Shown: positions 9,031-18,520, counted from the first letter of the stretch. The stretch is 64,000 nt of DNA from Kordia antarctica (GCF_009901525.1 NZ_CP019288.1:4741501-4805500); one strand, 5' to 3'. Translations and numbers: made by a program. The notes: generated by a model from the sequence alone, not told the origin.

Positions 9031-10005
9031 ATGAAAAATTTTAAAACAATTTTTAGAACGATGTTAATGGTAACTTTAGTATTAACAACAAGTTGTGAAA
9101 TATCAGACGACGTAGATATTATTCATACACCTGCAAGTGCACAAGCATTTAAATCTGTTAGAGATGCAGCTTTAGAAAACCATACCCAGACCTTTAATTT
9201 TAATGCGGAAGATGGTAATGTAACATTAATTTCAGATAATGGAGTTCAAATTAACATTAATGGTAACTGTTTAACTTTAAATGGTACTGCAGTAACTGGT
9301 AATGTAGATATAAAATATGTAGAACTTTTTGATAAAGGGAGTATGTTAACGACTAATAAACCTACAATGGGCGAAATGCCAAATGGAGACAAAGCCTTAT
9401 TAATATCTGGCGGAGAATTTTTTATTGAAGCGACTCAAAATGGAGATTATTTAGATACTAACTGTGGATTGCAATTAATAATTCCATCTGACTTAACTGG
9501 AGGAGCAGATACTACAATGACGCTTTGGGAAGGACGTATAAATGAGGATGAAGATTTAACTTGGGATGAGGTTGATCTTGTAACAGGTCAAGGAGGTGTG
9601 TTTGTAGAAGGAGAACAATATTATAGTTCATTAGAAAGTTTTGGATGGTCTAATGTAGATCGTTTTTATAGTGATCCAAGACCAAAAACACAAATTCAGG
9701 TGCAAGCACCAATAGGTTATAATGATTTAAATAGTGATGTATACTTATCTTATGATGGCGAAGATGTTGGTTTGGCACAATTAGATACTTATGACGGAAC
9801 ATTAAATTTATTTAGTGAGCATTATGGACAAATTCCTATAGGGTTAGAATGCCATGTAATTTTTGCAACAGAAGACAATGGGATTTGGAGATATGCCATA
9901 AAGGCTGTAACCATTGTAGCAGATGATATTATTACCTTTACTTTAGATCAAACTACTATAGGTACTGAGGCATCATTAGTAACTTTAATCAATGGATTAC
10001 CTTAA
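9031..10005 (+). CDS. Predicted surface or periplasmic lipoprotein, function unknown
   Basis: This 324-residue protein has a lipoprotein signal peptide with lipobox 'LTTSC' (Cys22). The mature part starts with acidic residues, then beta-rich sequence. It includes 'NFNAEDGNVTLISDNGVQININGNCLTLNG', a pattern of carboxypeptidase-regulatory-like or Ig-like surface lipoproteins. There is no catalytic signature. It sits between the T9SS protein and the PKD/CHAT pair and has its own putative promoter and terminator, so it looks like a separately transcribed member of the same locus. I do not recognise a named family. Confidence 0.75.
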   Translation: MKNFKTIFRTMLMVTLVLTTSCEISDDVDIIHTPASAQAFKSVRDAALENHTQTFNFNAEDGNVTLISDNGVQININGNCLTLNGTAVTGNVDIKYVELFDKGSMLTTNKPTMGEMPNGDKALLISGGEFFIEATQNGDYLDTNCGLQLIIPSDLTGGADTTMTLWEGRINEDEDLTWDEVDLVTGQGGVFVEGEQYYSSLESFGWSNVDRFYSDPRPKTQIQVQAPIGYNDLNSDVYLSYDGEDVGLAQLDTYDGTLNLFSEHYGQIPIGLECHVIFATEDNGIWRYAIKAVTIVADDIITFTLDQTTIGTEASLVTLINGLP

Positions 10006-10021
10006 TTAATCCGTTTAATTT

Positions 10022-10053
10022 AAAAAGTCAGAAATTCATTTTTCTGACTTTTT
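10022..10053 (+). terminator. Intrinsic terminator after the lipoprotein gene
   Basis: Perfect stem AAAAAGTCAGAAA / TTTCTGACTTTTT with a short loop, 17 bp after the stop codon. Confidence 0.88.
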
Positions 10054-10137
10054 ATTACGGTAATTTCAACAAATAACCGGTATTACACCAATACTTATAA
10101 ATATAATTCTTAAATTTAAGGATATTAAACCAACCCT

Positions 10138-12093
10138 ATGAAAATTCAAATTACACTGCTCGTTTTTTTAGGTTTTATACGATTTGGCTTTTCTCAGCAA
10201 GAAATAAAACAAGACACAACCCAACGTATAGCTCAAATAGAACATAAAGCTATAGGCGACCAAATAGAATTTACACCAAATGCACCTAAGCTCAATCAAA
10301 TTGCTGGTGCTCCAAAAGCCTTCTACACCAATTTTTGGGAGTTTGGAGACGGTACATTTAGTAAAGAAGATAATCCGAAAAAAGTCTACAAAAAAAATGG
10401 AGAATATACCGTAAGGCTATGGACAACTAATAATTATGGCACTGGGAAACCACCTAGAGCTCGTCCTAAAAAAATTACAATAACAAATGCCAATTCTAAT
10501 TACAATGAAGAAGCTTCTATGGATGAAAGCATACGTCTAATTCGTAATAGCGAACCTATGCCCGAGGAAGAAATTGTAGTTGTGTTTAGTTATAAAAACA
10601 AAAAGGATTACGTCACCAATGGCAAGCTGTTTTTGTTTTACAATGAAGATAAATACAAAGCTGACAATTTTGAATTATCAGAAACCAGAACCTATCATAA
10701 TGAAAAAGAAATAAATACTAATACTGTTGTTTTTTCCTCAGATGTAGACACAGATATTTACTATGCTTCTTCAGAAAATAAGTTGCTTAAATTTAAAGAA
10801 AAACAACAGGATACAACGGAAAGAGAAAATCTGCCTCTAACTTTAGAAGAAAGCAAATATGTATACAGAAACTCAAGCAGTTTAAGCTTTGATAATATGA
10901 AACCTAACGAAGAACGCCATGTGTTTCACACGCTTAAAACGACAAAGGAAATGCTAAAAGATACAAGCGCAATTATATCTGTAAGAGGTGTTTATGTGCC
11001 AGATAACGATTATGATAATCATAATATAAAGGATATGGAAATGGAAATTGTAACCTCTCACGATCCTAATAAAATGTCTTCTAATGCATCATTCTTAAAT
11101 TATAGATTGGTGCGTTTTAAACGTCCGAAATTTAAAATTAAATTTCAGAATAATGGAGAAGGACCAGCAAGAACAATACGTTTAGAAACAGATATACCAG
11201 ACATGTTTGATAAATCTTCTATTGAAGTTTTAGATATGTATCCAAAAGTTAAAATATGCCCTAAATATGAAGTAGAATATAGTTGCTTAGATACCACATA
11301 TACAGCAAAGCAAGCCATATTTACATTTAAGAATATTTATTTACCAGGTAGCGAACAAAAAAATGTAAAAGAATACGATTCAACAAAAGGTTTTGTTAAA
11401 TACAGACTAAAATTTTCCAAAGATTTTCATAAGAAAAAAACCAAATCGCGCACCGCAATTATTTTTGATAAAAACGAACCTATAATTACCAACTATTCTA
11501 CAACACGTTTTCTACCAGGAATATCTATAGGTGCAAAATCTGGTTATAATTATTTTCCAGATTTAGAAGGCTCAAAAAGTTACTTTATTGGAGCAACTGT
11601 TTCACCTTACAAATCATATAGATGGTATTGGCAAGTAGAGTTACTAAATAGTTTTCATGCCTATGATGGAAATACTACAATAACAGAAGGTATAGAAGAT
11701 ATACCAGGAGCTGGTTCTGTTTTTCAGCGTACAACAGCAAATAGCAGTTATGAAAATATAGATTGGGATATTCCGATTTTAGCACGTTATAACATTAATA
11801 ATTATATTGGTTTGGGAGCTGGTTTACAAGGCACTATATCTCTTAGTGAAAAGCGTGCCGAAGCAATAAAAATTGAACGTTTTGAAGGGCAAAATACACC
11901 ACCAGGACCATTATTAGAAACTATAGAATCTTCAAAAGAAATGTCTAGTTCTTTTTCTAATTTAAGAACTGGGTTTTTAATTGAAGCTACAGCTGGTTTT
12001 GCACGTATTGGCCCAAGTATTGGAGCACGTTATGTGTTCAGTTTTAAAGAAAACCACAATCATATACAGTTTTATGCTATATGGAAATTCTAA
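10138..12093 (+). CDS. PKD-domain protein with C-terminal outer-membrane-like region
   Basis: This 651-residue protein has a signal peptide at residues 1-20 ('FIRFGFSQQ'). A PKD domain lies at about 58-115 ('FWEFGDGTFSKEDNPKKVYKKNGEYTVRLWTTN'). The middle region resembles conserved-repeat adhesin folds ('NNGEGPARTIRLETDIPDMF'). From about residue 460 there are alternating strands ending in an aromatic 'FYAIWKF', as in small outer-membrane barrels. Its last 13 nt overlap the start of the CHAT gene, so translation of the two is probably coupled. It may display or anchor the CHAT partner at the envelope; that role is inference. Confidence 0.78.
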   Translation: MKIQITLLVFLGFIRFGFSQQEIKQDTTQRIAQIEHKAIGDQIEFTPNAPKLNQIAGAPKAFYTNFWEFGDGTFSKEDNPKKVYKKNGEYTVRLWTTNNYGTGKPPRARPKKITITNANSNYNEEASMDESIRLIRNSEPMPEEEIVVVFSYKNKKDYVTNGKLFLFYNEDKYKADNFELSETRTYHNEKEINTNTVVFSSDVDTDIYYASSENKLLKFKEKQQDTTERENLPLTLEESKYVYRNSSSLSFDNMKPNEERHVFHTLKTTKEMLKDTSAIISVRGVYVPDNDYDNHNIKDMEMEIVTSHDPNKMSSNASFLNYRLVRFKRPKFKIKFQNNGEGPARTIRLETDIPDMFDKSSIEVLDMYPKVKICPKYEVEYSCLDTTYTAKQAIFTFKNIYLPGSEQKNVKEYDSTKGFVKYRLKFSKDFHKKKTKSRTAIIFDKNEPIITNYSTTRFLPGISIGAKSGYNYFPDLEGSKSYFIGATVSPYKSYRWYWQVELLNSFHAYDGNTTITEGIEDIPGAGSVFQRTTANSSYENIDWDIPILARYNINNYIGLGAGLQGTISLSEKRAEAIKIERFEGQNTPPGPLLETIESSKEMSSSFSNLRTGFLIEATAGFARIGPSIGARYVFSFKENHNHIQFYAIWKF

Positions 12094-14681
12094 ATGAAAA
12101 AACACTATTTATAATTTGCTTTTTTGTTTTTACGATCTGCTTTTCTCAGAACTTAGAGGAGACAATTTATCTAACAACCGAAGCATTTAACAAAAATCAA
12201 AATTCTGAAACCCTAAGGGAATTAGATAGTAAAATACGTCTTTTTGAAACTGAGCTTTCTACCAAAGATGAATACTACGCCTTTATCAACCTTTTAGCAA
12301 ACAAAGCCTATTATTTAGCAAAAATTAATAATAAAAAGGAAGCTATTAATAGTTACGAAAAAGCGCATGGATTATATATAAAACATACGATTAATCAATA
12401 TGATATAATTGAGTATTGCCTCATAGAATTGGGGACACTTTACCATAAAACAAATGCTTATATAAAGGCAGAAAATATCATTAAATATTATATTGAGTTA
12501 GCTGAAAAACAAAATAACAAACAACAACAAATTACGGGGATTACAAATTTAGCAAAGCTATATCAATCCTTAAATAGGCATAAAAGTGTAATTCAAATAA
12601 CCAATAGAGGTTTAAAAATTAGTGGCATAAAAAAACAGCAAGAACGTAATCTTAACTACATAAAAAAGAAAAGCGAGCTTTTACTAAAAAATAATCAAGA
12701 AAAACTGTATTTAGAAAATGATCTAATAGTTGGTGATTTTAAAACAGAAAATGCAGAAAACTTAGAGTTAAGTTATCTGGAAGCGTTAAAAAACGAAGAC
12801 TATAAACTAGCTCTACATAGTTTTAATAAGCTAAAACAGCTTAAGATTACAAAACTTACTTCAACTAGGGAAGTCGCAAAATTTAGTTTTCAACAGGCAC
12901 AACTTTATTTTTTACTTCAGCAAAAAGAGAAAGCTTTAAAGCAAATAAAAAGCACACTGTTCTTATTACTTCCAAATTATAATAACAAAACTTTTCCCAC
13001 AAACAGCGATTTGTATGCCGAAAATATATTCTTAGATATTTTTGATTTATGGGCAGAATTACAAACAAATCCTATACAGGCCTTAAAATGTTATGACTTA
13101 AGTTTCTATGTATCAAACCTCTTAGCACAGCAAAACACCAACCAAGAAAGTGTAGCTATTAATGCTAACTTAAATAGAAGTAGAAGTGAAAAATGCATAT
13201 CAATTTTATATCAATTGTATAGCAAGCAAGGAAATAGTGAATACTTTAAATCTGCATTTAGGCATGCAGAATCATTTAAAGGATCCGCATTAAAATGGTA
13301 TTCTAATAAAAGAGAATTATTACATAAGTATCCCAAAGATAGTTTGCTTATAGAAGAAAAAAGGGTGTTAAAACAACAACAGCAATTAACTAATAGATTA
13401 CTAAATAGGTCTTTAGAAACACAATCTCAAACACAAGACAGCTTAAGATTTAAGCTTATTGCAATAGATAAAGTTTTAAACGATCTTCAAATAAGCATTA
13501 ATACTAAATACCCAGAAGCTGAAATCGCCGAAATAAACATTGAAAAGTTAAAACTTAAATTAAATACTGATAATGCATGTTTAGTAGAATTCTTTTATGG
13601 TAAAAATGTGATTTATCAATTTATTATTACAAAAAATAATTTTGAATTCAATAGCATAGAACTTTCTGAAACAGGAAGAAAAGCAATAGCCAATTTTATA
13701 GATTATTTTAATGATGCTTCAGCAATAAATAACGATATTTCAAAATACACGTCAGATGCGTTTTATTTGTATAAGTTTTTACATTTAGATCAAACTAGTA
13801 CATATAAAAATGTAATTATTGTACCTGATGGATTTTTAAATTTCATTCCATTTGAAAGTTTGCTTACAGAATCTACATCTACACTAAGTTATTCAAAAAT
13901 GCCCTTTGTAATTAAAAAGCAAAATTTAGCCTATAATATCAGTGCCCAATTTTATATTGAAAACAAGCCATATAAATTCAGTAATTCTGCGCTAGGAGTT
14001 TTTCCAGTGTTTGATAATACCAATCAAAAACTTACATATTCATTAGATGAAATGGAGAGTTTAAAAATAGTAGATGCTACATTTTTAGAGCAAAGCAAAG
14101 CCACCAAAAAAAATGTTTTAAATCAATTAAAAAACCATAGCATATTGCATTTTTCTACACATGCAAATAGTGGGAACTTTAATGAGCCTGCTTATATTGA
14201 GTTTATAGATGCCAAGCTATATGTAAATGATTTATACAACCTCGATCTCTCAAACGATCTTGTAATCCTAAGTGCTTGCGAAACAGGCGTTGGCTTATTA
14301 CAAAAGGGAGAAGGAAGTATTAATTTAACGCGAGGATTTAAATATGCTGGGATAGATAATATTGTATTTTCATTATGGAAAATAAATGATTTATCTACAT
14401 CTATTGTCATGGGAGACTTTTATAAAAACCTAGTTAAAACGGAGTCTGCTTTTATAGCTAATCAAAGTTCAAAATTATCTTATTTAGAAAATGCTGAGAT
14501 TTCTAATATTAAGAAATCACCTTATTATTGGAGTTCATTTATGTATTATGGGGATCTAACCAAACAAAAAGAACCCAATTATTTACTATTTATTAGTATT
14601 GGGTTATGTGTTGTCGTAATATTGTTATTCGTAATTTGGAACATCAAAAATAGAAGCACTAAAAGATTTTCTTCCCGATAA
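12081..14681 (+). CDS. TPR-CHAT protein (caspase-like protease), membrane-anchored
   Basis: This 866-residue protein has an N-terminal hydrophobic signal ('TLFIICFFVFTICFSQ'), so the protein is exported. Several TPR-like repeats follow (about 40-360), then a CHAT domain (about 490-830). The CHAT His is in 'HFSTHANSG' (about residue 690) and the Cys in 'ILSACETGVG' (about 732), with 'GEGSINLTRGFKYAGIDNIVFSLWKIND' as in active members. One membrane segment is at about 838-858 ('LLFISIGLCVVVILLFVIW') before a basic tail. CHAT proteases are caspase relatives that cleave partner proteins. The start at 12081 overlaps the PKD gene; the ATG at 12094 is out of frame. The substrate is unknown; the sigma, anti-sigma, PKD and T9SS products are candidates. 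Confidence 0.9.
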   Translation: MEILNEKTLFIICFFVFTICFSQNLEETIYLTTEAFNKNQNSETLRELDSKIRLFETELSTKDEYYAFINLLANKAYYLAKINNKKEAINSYEKAHGLYIKHTINQYDIIEYCLIELGTLYHKTNAYIKAENIIKYYIELAEKQNNKQQQITGITNLAKLYQSLNRHKSVIQITNRGLKISGIKKQQERNLNYIKKKSELLLKNNQEKLYLENDLIVGDFKTENAENLELSYLEALKNEDYKLALHSFNKLKQLKITKLTSTREVAKFSFQQAQLYFLLQQKEKALKQIKSTLFLLLPNYNNKTFPTNSDLYAENIFLDIFDLWAELQTNPIQALKCYDLSFYVSNLLAQQNTNQESVAINANLNRSRSEKCISILYQLYSKQGNSEYFKSAFRHAESFKGSALKWYSNKRELLHKYPKDSLLIEEKRVLKQQQQLTNRLLNRSLETQSQTQDSLRFKLIAIDKVLNDLQISINTKYPEAEIAEINIEKLKLKLNTDNACLVEFFYGKNVIYQFIITKNNFEFNSIELSETGRKAIANFIDYFNDASAINNDISKYTSDAFYLYKFLHLDQTSTYKNVIIVPDGFLNFIPFESLLTESTSTLSYSKMPFVIKKQNLAYNISAQFYIENKPYKFSNSALGVFPVFDNTNQKLTYSLDEMESLKIVDATFLEQSKATKKNVLNQLKNHSILHFSTHANSGNFNEPAYIEFIDAKLYVNDLYNLDLSNDLVILSACETGVGLLQKGEGSINLTRGFKYAGIDNIVFSLWKINDLSTSIVMGDFYKNLVKTESAFIANQSSKLSYLENAEISNIKKSPYYWSSFMYYGDLTKQKEPNYLLFISIGLCVVVILLFVIWNIKNRSTKRFSSR

Positions 14682-15000
14682 AGGATAAACATAGAAAGAC
14701 AGAACCGCTTTTGCCTATTTAAGCGATATATAACCAACCATCGCTTTTGAAGATCCCTAAGACCTATTTAACATCCCTAGCACTATTTGATTACTCTGCA
14801 CAAACAGTACAAATAAAGGAATTACTATGAATTAATTCAAGGTATGTTACTTGTATAGCATTCACTATTGTAAAACGGTTTGCCTTTAGTTTCAGTAAGA
14901 AGTTTACTAATGACATTAAGACTTGTCAGTTGTCATCTTGGTTGTCATTTTTATCTATTTACAGCATAATTTTACACTTTTGTACTTATTTAAAAACAAG

Positions 15001-15028
15001 AAAGTCTTACTATTTCTAGTAAGACTTT
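15001..15028. terminator. Terminator-like hairpin before repeat copy B
   Basis: Perfect stem AAAGTCTTAC / GTAAGACTTT with an 8-nt loop and flanking A/T tracts, 7 bp left of repeat copy B. Confidence 0.7.
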
Positions 15029-15035
15029 TATCCTG

Positions 15036-15083
15036 TGACCCCGAACATTCAAAGTTCGAACTTTTTAATAGAGGATTTGAAGG
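15036..15083. repeat. TGACC repeat, copy B (48 bp)
   Basis: Aligns without gaps to copies A (4951) and C (18616): TGACCCCGAACATTCAAAG, then TTCGAACTTTTT, then GGATTTGAAGG. Confidence 0.7.
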
Positions 15084-15262
15084 TAATTAGTGTATTTATG
15101 AGAGAGCATTTTGAATTATTAAATGCTACGTGATTTTGATTTTAACTGTAATTCTTGTAGCTTTAATAAAACTAATCTTATATCTAGGTAAATTTAGGTT
15201 TAATTATGATAGAAATAAAAGGAGATCCAGTTATACATAAGTTAACTAAGATTGAATAATAA

Positions 15263-16297
15263 ATGACTACTAAGAGAAATCTGTACAATATAACTCCAAA
15301 ACAAATTTATTCTACTAAAGGTGGATTCTTTGATTTTCAAGACCCTGAGTTCATTTACATAAACAGAGGACTGGATTTAAAGATTCAAGAAGAAATTTAT
15401 TTTCATGAAAGTTTCCATAGAACGTTGAGTAATCAAACTATTTATGGACAAACTATTATTTGCTTGAGTAAAATAATTAATCATTTAATGGAAAATCAAA
15501 ATGATTATAATAAAAAACTGCTTTCAAATTATATATATATAAGGAATTCATTTTTCAAAAACATGTATTTTGTACAAGAGGGAGGTGCTATCACAAGAGC
15601 TTTTTGCATGCTACCACTAATTTATTCTGTAAATAGCTATGAAGACTATTATAAAACAAACGAAAATTACTTTAATAATTTAGCTCCAGTATATCTTAAA
15701 ATAGCTCTTTACTACACCTCATTTATTGAAAAATTTTTTGAATTCTCATATGTTCCACAAACATTAATGTACTATTTAAATGAGACACTGACTAGGTTTT
15801 GTATGAATCTATCTGAATTTAAGAATTTAAATTCAATAATGTTCTTTATGAATGATAATAAGATAATAAACGATAAATTGTCACCTGATGAAACATTTTT
15901 TGAAGTAGTTGAATCGCTAAGAAAAAACAAAAGTAGCTTTATAGAGAACATTATTTATGCAATGGAAAAAACTTTTAAAATAGATATAACAAACCCCCTT
16001 TTTGAAGAAGCACACCGAGATTTTATAGACAAAAAAGACGTTGATGGAGAGACTTTAATTCTTGAAGTTTTTCTAGAGTGTTTTGAAAACTCTTTTCCTA
16101 CTAAATCTATTCCCTCATCAAATTACAAAAATTTAGAAGTAATGTTAAATTGGGTTAAAATTATTGAGGATGAATTTATCTCATTAGTTCCAAGCTATAC
16201 TGCAACCAAATTTACTTTCACAAATAACATGGATGAAAAACTAAAAAAATTGAAAAAAAGAAAATATTTTAAATTATTGTTGTCCGATAAAAATTAA
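15263..16297 (+). CDS. HExxH putative zinc metallopeptidase, 3' end altered by IS insertion
   Basis: This 344-residue protein has no signal peptide. It carries 'EEIYFHESFHRTL' with HExxH at residues 48-52 and a possible third ligand in 'FVQEGGA' (Glu106), the layout of gluzincin-type peptidases. The rest is helical and unrecognised. The IS4 element at 16275 begins inside the gene: the last seven codons (LLLSDKN) and the stop come from the IS end. Removing the IS and one target copy gives an ending of 'KYFKS' and a stop, so the protein is probably intact. The gene at 17690 would then have followed by 16 bp. Peptidase activity is inferred from the motif alone. Confidence 0.6.
   Translation: MTTKRNLYNITPKQIYSTKGGFFDFQDPEFIYINRGLDLKIQEEIYFHESFHRTLSNQTIYGQTIICLSKIINHLMENQNDYNKKLLSNYIYIRNSFFKNMYFVQEGGAITRAFCMLPLIYSVNSYEDYYKTNENYFNNLAPVYLKIALYYTSFIEKFFEFSYVPQTLMYYLNETLTRFCMNLSEFKNLNSIMFFMNDNKIINDKLSPDETFFEVVESLRKNKSSFIENIIYAMEKTFKIDITNPLFEEAHRDFIDKKDVDGETLILEVFLECFENSFPTKSIPSSNYKNLEVMLNWVKIIEDEFISLVPSYTATKFTFTNNMDEKLKKLKKRKYFKLLLSDKN
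16266..16274. repeat. IS4 target-site duplication, left copy
   Basis: ATTTTAAAT, identical to 17660-17668 on the other side of the IS. It lies within the codons for Tyr-Phe-Lys of the HExxH gene. Confidence 0.8.
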
Positions 16298-16374
16298 AAC
16301 CACTTGATTTTAATTTTTATTCATTTGATTTTCAGTGTTTTAATTTTCAGTTTTCATGTTTTTCTAAAAACAGG

Positions 16375-17601
16375 CTACCAATTAAATGTTAGCTGTTCAC
16401 TTTCAGCCTTATCAATTATCCAGTCTTTTTCAGGGTTTTCTAAAAATTTCATCAGATTAATATAATTGAAAAGGTGAATTTTACAGAAACTAACTAAATT
16501 AGAAAAAGCCCAACTTCTTTTTAGCCTCTTTTTTATGACTGCAAATAACAAATTGACTATTAAAACGCAATATATCTGTATTTTAATAGCATTTTCATTA
16601 TCTCCTAAAAAATATTTCAAAGGAAAATTTTGTTTTAATTGTTTAAATAATAACTCAATTTGCCATCTAATTTTATACAAAGCAGCAATTAAATCGGCTC
16701 TTAAATCAAATAAATTAGTTAAAAACTCAAATTCTCTTTTATTTACTCGATCATAAAAAGTTACTTTTCTTAATTTCAATGGGGTTTTTTCTTTGCCTTT
16801 TTTTACTTCTACTTCAATTATTTGATCTTCTAAAACTCCATTATGAATATAATCTGCAACATCTAAATCTTCAATTTTTCTATAAGAAGCATTGTCTTTT
16901 ATTCGAGTTACAAATCCTGTTTCATATGCTGTAAAATGCTCAAAAGCCCTGTAATCATTATAGCCTTTGTCAAAAACATAAATTGTGTTTTTATCACAAT
17001 TTAATTTTTCTAAAAATTTATGGTCGTGTGTTTTTGCTTCGCTAAACCAAACCAAACTCGGTACAATTTCATCTGCATTCACTACTGTATGAACTTTGAT
17101 TCCACCTTTTCTTTTACCACTTTTTGAATGTCTGCCAACACACTCCATTATATTTTTAAACAGACTTATTGTTGAACTATCAAAGATTTTAACTTGCTTT
17201 TTTATAACATCTTTAATTCGGCTGTCCGATAAAAAACCACCATATTGTTTTAATAATTGATGGTAAATATTTTCAAAAACTAAAACGTCTCTTTTTTTAT
17301 TTGCATCTGATAATGTACTTCTTTTAGGTATATGATTTAATTGAAAACTACTCGTTTTCCCAGATAAACCAAGCATTGCTCCAGATATCTCACGTAAAGA
17401 TGTGCATTTGGAAAAGGAACAAAAAAGCATACTTATCAGATGATCCTTTGTAGTAAACCGCTTCGTATAACGGTCTGAATTACACTTTTTAACTTCCTTT
17501 TTTATCATTGAATCATCAATTAAAGAAATCAGCTGTCCGAAAACAGACTTGCTAGAAAAATAAGTACTTTTGCCCATCGTATTTTGTGTTTCGCAATACA
17601 A
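16375..17601 (-). CDS. IS4-family transposase
   Basis: This 408-residue protein has an N-terminal DUF4372-like domain (about 10-85) and a DDE catalytic core. The acidic residues are Asp141 ('FDSSTI'), Asp211 ('VFDKGYNDY') and Glu316. Glu316 lies in the IS4 signature Y-x2-R-x3-E-x6-K ('YKIRWQIELLFKQLK'). Length is normal for the family and there is no frameshift. It lies inside the 19-bp inverted repeats, so the element is probably self-mobile. Confidence 0.95.
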   Translation of the reverse strand: MYCETQNTMGKSTYFSSKSVFGQLISLIDDSMIKKEVKKCNSDRYTKRFTTKDHLISMLFCSFSKCTSLREISGAMLGLSGKTSSFQLNHIPKRSTLSDANKKRDVLVFENIYHQLLKQYGGFLSDSRIKDVIKKQVKIFDSSTISLFKNIMECVGRHSKSGKRKGGIKVHTVVNADEIVPSLVWFSEAKTHDHKFLEKLNCDKNTIYVFDKGYNDYRAFEHFTAYETGFVTRIKDNASYRKIEDLDVADYIHNGVLEDQIIEVEVKKGKEKTPLKLRKVTFYDRVNKREFEFLTNLFDLRADLIAALYKIRWQIELLFKQLKQNFPLKYFLGDNENAIKIQIYCVLIVNLLFAVIKKRLKRSWAFSNLVSFCKIHLFNYINLMKFLENPEKDWIIDKAESEQLTFNW

Positions 17602-17615
17602 ATTTACGATTCATT

Positions 17616-17645
17616 TAAAGAAGCCAACTTGTTGGCTTCTTTTTT
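17616..17645. terminator. Terminator hairpin inside the IS right end
   Basis: Stem AAAGAAGCCAAC / GTTGGCTTCTTT with a 2-nt spacer, followed by a T-run that merges with the right inverted repeat. It lies upstream of the transposase start and could block incoming transcription. Confidence 0.7.
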
Positions 17646-17659
17646 ATCGGACAACAATG

Positions 17660-17668
17660 ATTTTAAAT
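17660..17668. repeat. IS4 target-site duplication, right copy
   Basis: ATTTTAAAT, identical to 16266-16274. Confidence 0.8.
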
Positions 17669-17689
17669 CATAAAAAAATATAATTTACA

Positions 17690-18274
17690 ATGGAGATTGG
17701 AAAATATAAAACAGCATTAGTGAACAAATCTAAAATTGATAATATTTTTGGTATTTTGCTATATTCTAATTCAAATCCTTTCCTTGTCAAGGTAATTAAA
17801 GATGAAGATTTTTGGAATTCATTGCACACAAATTCAGGCACAAAATTTCCAATATTTGCTTTAAAACCAAAATTAGGATATTATTCTTTACCAAATCAAA
17901 ATAATCATACTCTTTACCACTTAATTCCAATATGGAAAGAACCATCTGAAAATCAAGAATTACTCAAAGAACTTGGCATTCCAGATACAAAAAAATTACC
18001 TCTTTTAGTAATATGCACAGAAGTAAATAAAACTTACCTTTCTTGTGCTTATGAAATTAAAGGAGATAGTATTAATTCTGTATTTAATTCCTTGAATAAA
18101 TTTTGCAAAATAATAAATGATACTGTTGAGAAATTTGATGAAAAAAATTTAAAAAACAACGAATCTTTATTTAGAGAGATATCTAAAAATTTTGAATATT
18201 ATGTAGCATGGAATGAATTAAATAAAGGCTATGGAATGTTCAAAAAGATCAGAAGTTTTTTTAAACTATTTTAG
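17690..18274 (+). CDS. Uncharacterised 194-residue protein, partner of the HExxH gene
   Basis: This is a soluble, mixed alpha/beta protein without signal peptide or membrane segment. The first 130 residues alternate strands and helices ('LVKVIKDEDFWNSL', 'LPLLVICTEVNKTYLSCAYEI'). The C-terminal part is helical and basic ('MFKKIRSFFKLF'). I do not recognise the family. Before the IS insertion it began 16 bp after the stop of the HExxH gene, so the two probably formed one operon and may act together. Its transcription may now depend on an outward promoter of the IS or on a new promoter. Confidence 0.6.
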   Translation: MEIGKYKTALVNKSKIDNIFGILLYSNSNPFLVKVIKDEDFWNSLHTNSGTKFPIFALKPKLGYYSLPNQNNHTLYHLIPIWKEPSENQELLKELGIPDTKKLPLLVICTEVNKTYLSCAYEIKGDSINSVFNSLNKFCKIINDTVEKFDEKNLKNNESLFREISKNFEYYVAWNELNKGYGMFKKIRSFFKLF

Positions 18275-18441
18275 CAACTATAGCCAACAATGTATAATCT
18301 CAATTAAGGCGGGTTCGACTACGTCCTAATCCTAATTACTTCACAAAAACTTAAACTTGTACCTGATGACCATACCAAACGTTATAGATAAAAAATCTAA
18401 CCTTCAAATATTTAAATATCAAAAACTTAGATGTAAACTGC

Positions 18442-18520
18442 CCGCTCGGGTATAAAAACAAAAAACCTGTAATCTATTAAATTACAGGTTTTTACAATTT
18501 TAGTGACCGCGAAGGGATTA
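18442..18520. repeat. Direct repeat E: terminator plus tRNA-3'-end-like sequence
   Basis: It matches 23402-23480. The first 67 bp (CCGCTCGGG through TAGTGACC) differ at one position, and similarity continues weakly for about 12 bp. It contains a perfect 13-bp terminator stem AAAAACCTGTAAT / ATTACAGGTTTTT (18461-18493) and then TGACCGCGAAGGGATT. The two copies bracket the 5-kb block with the LuxR-like and M43 protease genes. Confidence 0.75.

Larger units (their letters stand above)
14682..15262. other. Gene-poor stretch after the CHAT gene
   Basis: It holds a terminator hairpin (15001-15028) and repeat copy B (15036-15083). A 32-codon minus-strand open stretch (about 14840-14932) reads protein-like between two stops but is unrecognised. 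A 17-codon frame (15206-15259) ends in two stop codons directly before the next gene, in the same frame. It could be an uORF or an eroded N-terminus. Confidence 0.5.
16275..17659 (-). mobile_element. IS4-family insertion sequence, apparently intact (1,385 bp)
   Basis: Terminal inverted repeats are 19 bp with only the outermost base differing (TATTGTTGTCCGATAAAAA at the left, CATTGTTGTCCGATAAAAA read inward from the right). A 9-bp target duplication ATTTTAAAT flanks it. It carries one complete transposase gene and a terminator hairpin just inside the right end. The intact ends and perfect duplication suggest a recent insertion. Confidence 0.88.
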
